This document shows positions 40,869 to 48,960 of a DNA stretch of 64,000 bases, piece by piece. Numbering within the stretch: the stretch's first letter is position 1; each line of letters opens with the position of its first letter. A model generated the notes under the pieces. That model was not told the origin of the DNA. It saw only the letters and a list, made by a program, of their open reading frames with translations, and did not search any database. Source of the stretch: Debaryomyces hansenii CBS767 (lineage: Eukaryota; Ascomycota; Pichiomycetes; Serinales; Debaryomycetaceae). Made by a program: the position numbers and the translations under genes. The stretch is from NCBI RefSeq assembly GCF_000006445.2, contig NC_006049.2, forward strand, positions 124,001 to 188,000. Reading direction: 5' to 3'.

Positions 40869-41663
40869 ATTAATTATATTCTAATTATCTTACTTGTAGG
40901 TATTTAAAAAGAAGATAACTTGCCACCCATATATAATTGGCTCATATGATTATGAGGACTAATTTTTGTGGAGAGATTTTGCTGATTAGAGAAAGCCGAG
41001 GAAGCAAAATGACTCGACCCTTAGACCAAAAATTTTGCAAAAATACTAGAAAAACTTGGCCGGAGAAATTAGGTATAGTTCTACCTTGTATTTGTTTCTC
41101 TAAACTTAGTAGCTTGCGTAGCTTCTGTATAACTTGATGGTATATTTGATTTATTTTCAATTAAATATTAGACATATACATTTTTACTCTACATCATAAA
41201 ATTGCAAATTTAAAGATTTCAGATTACCCTTCTACCGGCGACTATCAATATACATGAATACACTATATGTACTTTTGAGTGTATCTAATACATACGGTAA
41301 GAATTCGTACGGCTTGAATGAAGTATTTCTTTAAGTAACTCATACGAAAATGACATGGAACATTTGGTAAAACAATCTATTAAGCCTAGTGGTTTACGGA
41401 CCAGCAATCCATATTAGAGTATCTTACATGGGTTTATTTGAAAGGCTACTAATAATGTGTAAGACTCACTGAAAAATTTCAAAAAACGAATAATCGTAGG
41501 TGACCAATATAATACTAGATCAGCCCCACTCATTACATTAAAACCACAGTTTAGTCTTCAATAAATATATAAACATAAAGGTCATTATTGAAATCCCTAT
41601 ATCTTATTATTAATATTAGCATATTTAATAATAAATATATATATAAAAATACAACAACGATTT
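40869..41663. other. Spacer upstream of peroxisomal Lon
   Basis: This 795-bp spacer serves as the Lon promoter and the NDUFAF5-like 3' flank. It is AT-rich, with a TAATATTAATATTAGC-like stretch near 41610. Two overlapping small ORFs near 40940-41160 on opposite strands lack any recognisable features. No RNA gene was seen. Confidence 0.5.
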
Positions 41664-42758
41664 CTACAAGATGTCTTTCAAATTAATTTCGCCTGTACCT
41701 CTTGCTAGAGGTTGTGGTTGGTTTTCACTCTTTTTCCAGCCAATCATGAATATAACACTGAAAGTTGCAGGTAAAGTAACATTTCCGTGCTCATCAGTTT
41801 CACCATGTAATGCCTTATAAATCTCGTTGGCTGCTAACATTACGTCCCTTGGTAAAAGATTTGATCTCGATAATACAGAATTTTGTTCCCCCATCAGCAG
41901 TAAGTCTTTGCAAACTGAGACTACGTCTGGAAATCCACCGACTACGATATCTTCTGAATCGATTGTTAACATGCTAAATCCTGCCCTATTCAAGAGCGAC
42001 CCAACGTCATTCAAATGTACTAAGGGTGATACTCTTGGGGACATTCCGCCCTTTCTTTCCAATTCTGCCAATTGCAATGACGTTCTCAATTCGTATAACG
42101 TATCACCACCAAATAAAGTACCCATGAATAACCCATCTGGTTTTAATACACGGTTTATATTTGCCAAAGTGGCTGGTAAATCATTAATCCAATGCAAGGA
42201 TAAATTTGAAATGACTGCATCATACTGATTTGATTCTTGTAAGCATTCATGGTCGAATGCTTCTTCATCTCCTACATTACGAATAAGCTTTCCATCAAAT
42301 TCAGCATTGAACGGTTGTTCAACATCCCTATTAAGAATGTCTTTGGATGAATCAAGCATGACTAATTCCTTGATTTTGGACCTTATAGTCTTTTTATCGT
42401 TATTAAGCTGTTTACAGATTTCCATATCAGCAGAGTCTGCTGCTTCGGGTACCTTGGATTCCTCAAATAAGTTCTTTATTAAATTACCCAGATGTGACCC
42501 AAAGTCCAATAATCTATCAAAGTCTCTTGTAATAAATGCCAATCTTTCTATAGTCCTAATTGCTACCTCATCTCTTAAATACTCTACTTTACGAGATTCT
42601 TGTGGATTAAGACTGGGCGTTCTTGATCTTTGTATTAATTTTGCAGATCTGTCAAAGACATTAAATTGCTGCTTCTGTTTAGCTGCATTCTCTGATGCTG
42701 ATGTCGCCAATAGACGCTTGTTGGTTAACGATTTAAACATTCTAGAGCTTAGAGACAA
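41664..42758 (-). CDS. NDUFAF5: Mitochondrial complex I assembly factor, NDUFAF5-type methyltransferase
   Basis: NDUFAF5 modifies an arginine of complex I subunit NDUFS7 during assembly; only yeasts with complex I keep it. The 364-aa protein has a presequence-like start (SSRMFKSLTNKRLLATSAS), then FNVFDRSAKLIQR as in human MNVFDRNLKR. Matching blocks follow: LSLHWINDLPATLANINRVLKPDGLFMGTLFGGDTLYELRTSLQLAELERKGGMSPRVSP, split by ordinary linkers, and FSVIFMIGWKKSENQPQPLARGTGEINL at the end. The SAM motif I reads LLDFGSHLGNL instead of the usual DLGCGRG, and about 40 extra residues follow. Met7 is an alternative start. Confidence 0.9.
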   Translation of the reverse strand: MSLSSRMFKSLTNKRLLATSASENAAKQKQQFNVFDRSAKLIQRSRTPSLNPQESRKVEYLRDEVAIRTIERLAFITRDFDRLLDFGSHLGNLIKNLFEESKVPEAADSADMEICKQLNNDKKTIRSKIKELVMLDSSKDILNRDVEQPFNAEFDGKLIRNVGDEEAFDHECLQESNQYDAVISNLSLHWINDLPATLANINRVLKPDGLFMGTLFGGDTLYELRTSLQLAELERKGGMSPRVSPLVHLNDVGSLLNRAGFSMLTIDSEDIVVGGFPDVVSVCKDLLLMGEQNSVLSRSNLLPRDVMLAANEIYKALHGETDEHGNVTLPATFSVIFMIGWKKSENQPQPLARGTGEINLKDIL

Positions 42759-42884
42759 CAGAAGCGGAATATTTAGCGTTTTGTTTTATTCATTAATCTT
42801 TTTCGATGCTCACTATCTGAGATCTTCATCACAAAGTTCTAACATTATCCATTCATTCCTAACTGGTGAACTAGAAGCTGTATT

Positions 42885-45209
42885 ATGCTACGGTACATAT
42901 CAAACACCCCCATTATAAGAAGGGGTATACGACATTCTTTCAAAGGTTCATTAGTATTATCGTTTAAAAATATACATAATTCAAGTATAAATATACCTCA
43001 GTTTTCAGTCGATGACTTTTTAATAAATGAAAGTTCTCTTGCTCATGATCAGTCCCATGCATCAGGTAAAGAGAACCTAATTTCAACAGAAACATTCATT
43101 CTGCAATTCAATTCTAAAACCAAGATTAAAGCGATTGAGAACCAAATTGAACGATTAATAGAAGAGAAAGAGTTCAAGACAATATGGCTGATTGCAAACC
43201 TTATGAAAGAATACCGTATACCTCCTTCAAATAAACTATACATAATATTATTAAAAGCTTGCTATTTGATGAATAAACCTGAGGCTACAAGTCTTGCAAC
43301 AAGATTGTATTATGAAGTAATGACACTATATGAAATTAAGAAAGGAGAACAAAAGATAACTCAAGATGTTCATAATGGTTTAGCATACTTTCTACTTGTA
43401 TCTTTTCAATGTTGCGATGATTTTACAGAATTAATAACTTTGAAATTGTTGTGGGAAAATTACATTATTGATAACGTTGATAAACCAATTTATGAATTGT
43501 TATATCATTCGGCATATATTAATACTTTACTCAATACAACTCAAAATCAGATCGCTATTGATCATTTTGAAAAAACCTTCGAAGAGCTAACTCAATTAGA
43601 TACAGTGGGAAATTATCATCAATTTGATAGATACGACTTGCTTCTGACTTTACCAACTATCCGAATTCTTGATATAATGGCATCTAACAAAGATTGTGAA
43701 AGATTGCAAAAATGGCTTTTGATAATACACGATGAACAACGAATACAGTTCAACAATAAGAGTAATGATTGTACAATAATCCTTAATGAAAATAATTGGC
43801 TAAGGTATCTAAATGTTGGTCTTCTAAACAATAGTTACGACTTGGTCAAGAGCATATACGACAATTTTATTATGAGCGGTTTCAGTGATGGTATCTCGAC
43901 GGAAGATGTACTATTTCGAAAAGACCCCACTATATCTAGCTCATTTTCTGGGAACGTTGTTTTGGATTCCGTCAATGACGAAACAATTTCTCAAATTCTT
44001 CATACATTCGCAATTAACGGTGATGTAAACCTGACGCTTGCTTTAATCGAGTCACATTATATTCACAAGACAATGAAAGGAGAAAAGGCTTTAACAAAAG
44101 ATCTATGTCTCAAGATTATTGAATCGTACTGCTATCATCCTGATTTACAAAATAATTGGAGTGAGGATGAAATAATAATATCGAAGAATTCTAATGACGA
44201 GAGTGTTAGGAGAGTTTTAGATGTATTGAACAGTTTCGTCGTAAAGTTTGATACAGATAAGAACAATAATATCAGTTATCGTGACATAACCGATGCTATG
44301 TCTTTTAAATTTGTTAATTATAAGGTTTACGATAAGAATATAATAAAAGCAAAACATAAAGAATTTGAAATATCTGAAAAGATTAAGCATCCAGAAGACC
44401 TTGATAAGGTGCCAGGATTGCCAAGAAAGATCTCCAATAAAAATATTGAAAGCTCTTATCAAGGGAATATACTAGCAAATCTTGAGACTTTGTCAAGATT
44501 TATCTTGGACCATCTAGAATATTTGCGTGAGAAGAATTATTCTAAATCAACAATAATCCTATTCGTCAATTGCATTTTAAACCATACCAATCTATATCAG
44601 AATTTTTCAGGAACAGTGAAAGCATTATCAACTATACATAAGATTTATCCAAATATGGTCACTGATTACCTAAATGATGATCTGATCAATATCATACTAA
44701 ATTCATTAGCAAATTCTAATTCAGCTAAAATCTCGTCATTCCTTTTATTTAAATACTTGCATAAGAAAAAAAACGTAACTCACGACCATTATAGATGTTT
44801 CATATCTGCAATATTGAGAGGAGATTTCCATGACTGTTTACAATTTTTTCTTTATAATTACTTGGTAGACTATGGCGGTATAATAGATCCAAAAATCATG
44901 CAAATGCTTCAAAGCTTACCTTCAGATGTTATCCAATCCAGTGCAAGCACCTCGTCTTTGTTAACATTCATACAAGATAGAACTAAAATCAAATCAAACC
45001 AACAAGTTTCGAATTATCCAGTGATTTCACTTGATGAAATTAATGAGTTTTGGAGACTTATGAAACTCTCTCATCAGGAACCATATGTTGGAGACGCCAA
45101 TATTGCTGAATTTAAAAGAATGTATAACCATTCTTTCGATGTAAGAGATGCCCATTATTTGTCTTACATATTTCAATTGCCAGTTTATGATAGGGTTTCA
45201 CTACAGTAA
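42885..45209 (+). CDS. Probable mitochondrial PPR-like RNA-binding protein
   Basis: I do not recognise an exact orthologue. The 774-aa protein starts with a basic, Ser/Arg-rich segment (MLRYISNTPIIRRGIRHSFK) typical of mitochondrial targeting. It then consists of helix-pair repeats (IWLIANLMKEYRIPPSNKLYIILLKACYLMNKPEATSLATRLYYEVM) reminiscent of divergent fungal PPR proteins, such as those that control single mitochondrial mRNAs. It lies head-to-head with the NDUFAF5-like gene across 126 bp. Function in mitochondrial RNA metabolism is inferred from layout and targeting; no single PPR motif is canonical. Confidence 0.68.
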   Translation: MLRYISNTPIIRRGIRHSFKGSLVLSFKNIHNSSINIPQFSVDDFLINESSLAHDQSHASGKENLISTETFILQFNSKTKIKAIENQIERLIEEKEFKTIWLIANLMKEYRIPPSNKLYIILLKACYLMNKPEATSLATRLYYEVMTLYEIKKGEQKITQDVHNGLAYFLLVSFQCCDDFTELITLKLLWENYIIDNVDKPIYELLYHSAYINTLLNTTQNQIAIDHFEKTFEELTQLDTVGNYHQFDRYDLLLTLPTIRILDIMASNKDCERLQKWLLIIHDEQRIQFNNKSNDCTIILNENNWLRYLNVGLLNNSYDLVKSIYDNFIMSGFSDGISTEDVLFRKDPTISSSFSGNVVLDSVNDETISQILHTFAINGDVNLTLALIESHYIHKTMKGEKALTKDLCLKIIESYCYHPDLQNNWSEDEIIISKNSNDESVRRVLDVLNSFVVKFDTDKNNNISYRDITDAMSFKFVNYKVYDKNIIKAKHKEFEISEKIKHPEDLDKVPGLPRKISNKNIESSYQGNILANLETLSRFILDHLEYLREKNYSKSTIILFVNCILNHTNLYQNFSGTVKALSTIHKIYPNMVTDYLNDDLINIILNSLANSNSAKISSFLLFKYLHKKKNVTHDHYRCFISAILRGDFHDCLQFFLYNYLVDYGGIIDPKIMQMLQSLPSDVIQSSASTSSLLTFIQDRTKIKSNQQVSNYPVISLDEINEFWRLMKLSHQEPYVGDANIAEFKRMYNHSFDVRDAHYLSYIFQLPVYDRVSLQ

Positions 45210-45257
45210 ATATTTTATAGACTTTTCTTATTAAATACTACTTATCATAAACGTAAC

Positions 45258-46259
45258 CTAGTCAGCTTGAACAGCCTGCTGTAATTCATCGGCATTAATA
45301 TCAATTATTTTTGCCTTCATTCTGTTTAATCCGCTATTCCACCTTGACTTCATACTTTCTATTAAACTCTTATCAGCTTCGTCGTCAAAGAAGTCGTTAT
45401 ACCTTTTTCTAGACTGCAACCCAAGTATAGAATCATTCCCTCCGAATGTATTATTGAATGTGGCCGAGAAACTTTCATTATATGAAGAACCTAACATTGT
45501 TGAATCCACGGCCATACGCATAATGTTCCCTGCATGGCATGCTAAATGATCATAATCAGATCCCATTTCCATACTTTCTTCTTCTGGATCATCATGTCTT
45601 ATGACACTTGTTTTTTCAGTTGTGTATTTAATAGGTAAGTTAAGGAATTCTGCTTTATCCATCTTGACGGCTTTCAGCTTAGCAAGAAGAATATTCGATT
45701 TCTTACCTGATGCATCTCCAATATCTGACACAGGAGTAGATTGAAGTAGATTTGTTGAATTCTTCTTTTTTGAAGAAGCAGAAGATGAAAAAAAGATTGT
45801 CTTATTAGGTATTGGAGTCTTGTAAATAGATGATGGCTGAGTCTGAAGATTATTAGTTTCACTGACATTTTCTTCTATTGTTTGTCTTTGCCTTTTGATA
45901 CCTCTATTCTTAGCTTCCGTGTCGTTTGGCTTAGAGTCAGTTTTTGAATTATTAGTACTATCTCTTGTAAATGGAAGTTCCAATTGGTAATTGTCTATGT
46001 TTTCTTGATTCTCTGCCAATATTTCGTATAAAGGACTGACATTTATTCCATTATTGGATATTTTCGTATCATAACACTTCGTAATAGGAGACTTCGAGTA
46101 ATATGATTCTTTTGCGTGTGGCAACATGTCCAATCTTAAATTTTTATTTAAAAGTGCATCTCTTGGTAAGTGGCTAGCAAAGTCTATATCAGACTCATCT
46201 ATTGAAGGAAAGTTGTATCCAAGATTTACAGAAGTATGAACATTGAATTTTACTGACAT
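45258..46259 (-). CDS. Hypothetical hydrophilic protein, possibly nuclear
   Basis: I do not recognise this 333-aa protein. It is hydrophilic, Ser/Asn/Asp-rich, without signal peptide or membrane segments. Visible parts are an N-terminal conserved-looking block (MSVKFNVHTSVNLGYNFPSIDESDIDF), TP-rich segments (STPVSD, KTPIPNK) that could be kinase sites, a basic NRGIKRQRQ stretch and a C-terminal helical block (SRKRYNDFFDDEADKSLIESMKSRWNSGLNRMKAK). It ends 48 bp from the convergent PPR-like gene. The long upstream spacer suggests complex regulation. Confidence 0.68.
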   Translation of the reverse strand: MSVKFNVHTSVNLGYNFPSIDESDIDFASHLPRDALLNKNLRLDMLPHAKESYYSKSPITKCYDTKISNNGINVSPLYEILAENQENIDNYQLELPFTRDSTNNSKTDSKPNDTEAKNRGIKRQRQTIEENVSETNNLQTQPSSIYKTPIPNKTIFFSSSASSKKKNSTNLLQSTPVSDIGDASGKKSNILLAKLKAVKMDKAEFLNLPIKYTTEKTSVIRHDDPEEESMEMGSDYDHLACHAGNIMRMAVDSTMLGSSYNESFSATFNNTFGGNDSILGLQSRKRYNDFFDDEADKSLIESMKSRWNSGLNRMKAKIIDINADELQQAVQAD

Positions 46260-46492
46260 AGCTTGTTATTCTTTAATATTTGAACGCAATTTATGATATG
46301 ATAGAGAAAAAAATTAATAGCAGCAAAAAGGGCAAATGCAAATGTATATATAAAGCTAAGTGGTTCCTTTTACCGTAAAAGTTAACTAGAAGATCAATTA
46401 TTCCCTTTTACAGCATATTAATTGTTTTTGTTTACCTTTATCCTAAAAGGGTTAGACCCATTTTTTTGGAAATGTGACTTAGTTCATGAATA

Positions 46493-46522
46493 TCGCATTT
46501 ATGTCGTATTTATGTCGCATTT
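46493..46522 (+). repeat. 11-bp tandem repeat TCGYATTTATG
   Basis: Two full 11-bp units (TCGCATTTATG, TCGTATTTATG) and a partial third (TCGCATTT) follow each other. An inverted GTACGACATTT lies 12 bp further on, so the ATGTCG core occurs three times within about 55 bp. It is about 235-285 bp upstream of the 333-aa gene. Confidence 0.75.
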
Positions 46523-46978
46523 GAAATATATGCGTACGACATTTAAAATTGAAAAATTATTAATTTAAGACCACATGATTCGTGGAATTCATAGATTTGG
46601 TATTACTTCTATTTAAGAATTAACTCATAATGTAGATATATGTAATATCCGTAGGGAACTTCATATTGAAGACTAATATGTACAAATTGATATTGACACT
46701 GGTTGAGGTGTTAAGATGAAACTTATGTACATGAAAACATGGCAATCAAAGTTTTGAGCTTATGTTTAAGATGGAATGTCATGTAATTGTACCTCTCCGC
46801 TAAGTAATAACACCATATGCAAAAAAGGGGGACTTTGTAGATAACTAAAAAGATATCAAAGATGTTTATGCAAAGTATTCGAGGTGGACGCAGAACAATC
46901 TGCTTTTTTTAATTGCTCCTCGAAGCCCGTTGTACGGCAGAAATGGTTCAGGCGTTTGGACTAATTCAGTTAGAATCA

Positions 46979-47182
46979 CTACCTTGTCTGTATTTTTTCG
47001 TTGCCATCATTCGACTTCTTAATTATTCTCTCGTCGATCACCGAATCATTTCCATGAACCGAGTCTATTGGACATGGGAGAAGCGAATTGGCTCCGACCA
47101 TCAATACACATATAGCAAATGTTGAGCTAAATAACGAATTTGTCATTCTATTTCTCTGTGTAGCCTTTATTGCAGAAAACAT
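46979..47182 (-). CDS. Possible small single-pass membrane protein (67 aa)
   Basis: A 67-codon ORF encodes MFSAIKATQRNRMTNSLFSS followed by TFAICVLMVGANSLLPCPID and a charged tail (SVIDERIIKKSNDG). The layout, basic N-terminus, one hydrophobic helix and hydrophilic tail, resembles small mitochondrial inner-membrane proteins. No homologue could be named. It sits alone in a 2.2-kb spacer, where a chance ORF of this amphipathic shape is possible, so confidence is limited. Confidence 0.45.
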   Translation of the reverse strand: MFSAIKATQRNRMTNSLFSSTFAICVLMVGANSLLPCPIDSVHGNDSVIDERIIKKSNDGNEKIQTR

Positions 47183-48457
47183 AGCTTATTGATTGATTAT
47201 TTATGCGGTGTTGTGTTATTCAAGAAGGTAATATATGAATTTAATCGAATAGAAAGACGGTCTTTTGTCTGATACCCAATTATCCCAATGATGTGGTTAC
47301 TTGTAGCTACTAGTATGTAGAAGGTGATTAATTCTTTTCAACAGAGGAGTATGTATTTTTTTTCAGTCCAATATCAGCTCACGTGCATTCTCGTATATTG
47401 GCCAATCAGAAAGCCCGCTTATATCGTTCTTCGACTTTTAGGTCTATAGAGCGATTGAGACTCTGAGAGAAATGGTTCAGTTACATATCGTCTATATACA
47501 TTATTATATTGTTTGCTCTAGCCTCATTATTCAGTATAGGTCAACTACAACTTGTTAGTCCAAGATTCTGGTCAAATGGTGTATGAATAGAATTTATGAA
47601 GTATAAAATCGAAATCGCGTGTTGCAAGTCACAAGTTACATAACCATAGGTATTTATGTAAGTAACATGAAGACCACTATGCTGGACTCAAAAGATCTAC
47701 ATAAGATGTATTCATCTAATGTAGTTCTTTTTGCAAGTCTGTATGTGTTATGCTTGTCACCCAATCTAGAATGAAGACGTAGGAAACTTGTAGCGTTCAA
47801 TAGTAATCTGCATATTCCGAAGTTTAGTCAGAATACTGAAGCTTACTTGCATAGGAGTAAGTAGAGAATCCATTCTGTTTTTGCTTCGTTATATGCTACC
47901 ATTCAGCAGAAAATATGTACCCAAAAGCAAAAAATGGGTACTTTAATGTACGTATGTGGTGGGAAAACGTAATGCGCATTATGTGGGTAAAACATAGAGT
48001 TTATATTGTCTTTGTTTCTGAAGCCTTAGTTGTTGTCGCTTCTAGGAATGATGAACAATTTCTTCCATATCATCACATACCGGTTGATATTTGAAGCCCA
48101 TCATCAATTCCCAAGCTGCAATACCGTAAAAATCGGAAGAATAATACGAATAGCGTTGACATAAGCATATATTGTTACAGTTACATACAATGTCTATGGT
48201 ACGCGATACAAGTAAATCAAAATTAAATATAGAATGCTTTTGTTGTATATAAAGTAATTAAACCCACTATATGTACAGGACTATGTGATATGCCTCTAAT
48301 TGAAATAGCTTTGGGGTTCATGAAAGCTACGAATGGCGTATTCATAATACGATTAAAATCGAATGCTAATGGAATTAATTTGTTAGCAAATTAGTAATCA
48401 CCTAATTAAAGGATTATGATAAAGGTAGTTTGAACTGAATAAGTTGTTACATCAAAT

Positions 48458-48757
48458 TTATTGGTAAACTTTATTGAGCATGTCACCCTTTATCATTTCA
48501 AATCCAGGGTTGAACTTTCTATCAGCAGCTAACTCATCTTGTGATTTAGGCTTGTCAACTAACTCAATTTTAACTAATTCCTTGACAACGCTAATTCTAT
48601 GAGCAGTAGAAGGTGACACTCTTTGATAAATTATTTGATTTCTCCTCTTTAATCCCAAAGCTTCAATATTTTTACGGATTCTTGGATGGCACCCAATAGT
48701 TGACCTAGTCTGGGTTATCTTGTAGAACATACTCTTAGCTGCATTTGCGGACGACAT
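48458..48757 (-). CDS. MRPL33: Mitochondrial large-subunit ribosomal protein uL30m
   Basis: This 99-aa protein matches the bL/uL30 fold of yeast Mrpl33 (86 aa): MFYKITQTRSTIGCHPRIRKNIEALGLKRRNQIIYQRVSPSTAHRI, then VVKELVKIELVD. The first nine residues before MFYK are extra compared with yeast; Met10 would give the yeast-like start, and the longer version could help import. Divergent from CIN1 across 203 bp that carry AAAATTTT and a dyad. Confidence 0.92.
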   Translation of the reverse strand: MSSANAAKSMFYKITQTRSTIGCHPRIRKNIEALGLKRRNQIIYQRVSPSTAHRISVVKELVKIELVDKPKSQDELAADRKFNPGFEMIKGDMLNKVYQ

Positions 48758-48816
48758 CTTTGAAGGTAGAGCTAATCAATTCTTAACAGTACCATTGTCT
48801 GAAATATGTTCAATGG

Positions 48817-48824
48817 AAAATTTT
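48817..48824. promoter_or_regulatory. AAAATTTT element upstream of MRPL33
   Basis: GGAAAATTTTGAT lies 60 bp before the MRPL33 start. The AATTTT element is known from C. albicans to precede both cytosolic and mitochondrial ribosomal protein genes, which fits this gene. Binding is inferred. Confidence 0.45.
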
Positions 48825-48849
48825 GATTTCTGACTGCGACTTTTTTATC

Positions 48850-48871
48850 GCGACATTTTAACAAATGTCGC
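48850..48871. repeat. Perfect inverted repeat in the MRPL33/CIN1 promoter
   Basis: GCGACATTT, a 4-nt spacer TAAC, then AAATGTCGC form a perfect 9-bp dyad. It lies 93 bp from the MRPL33 start and 90 bp from the CIN1 start, almost midway between them. It may be a site for a dimeric factor rather than a hairpin. Confidence 0.8.
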
Positions 48872-48960
48872 ACATCAGATCAATATCAAGCATACAAGCT
48901 TACGGTATCTTAGACACACAGCGGTTGTTGTATGAAGAACATTGAGATGTATACTTAATA

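Larger units (their letters stand above)
46260..48457. other. 2.2-kb gene-poor intergenic region
   Basis: This is the longest stretch without a confident gene. It contains an 11-bp tandem repeat (46493-46522), a possible 67-aa minus-strand ORF (46979-47182), and a CACGTG plus CCAAT pair near 47390-47407 that looks like a promoter facing right but has no clear ORF after it. I found no tRNA, 5S, transposon or CRISPR-like structure. An unrecognised non-coding RNA, replication origin or centromere-type region remains possible. Confidence 0.5.

Noticed and set aside
40937..41160. Overlapping small ORFs on both strands upstream of Lon
   Set aside because: Neither shows a domain, targeting signal or recognised homologue.
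47473..47586. Hydrophobic reading frame ending SIGQLQLVSPRFWSNGV after a promoter-like patch
   Set aside because: It looks like a membrane segment with a tail, but the frame has no ATG after its upstream stop, and no branch or acceptor site supports splicing. The ATG at 47472 is in another frame and ends after 28 codons.
48040..48130. Possible box C/D snoRNA (several TGATGA-like sequences)
   Set aside because: No correctly placed CTGA D box and no terminal stem could be found.
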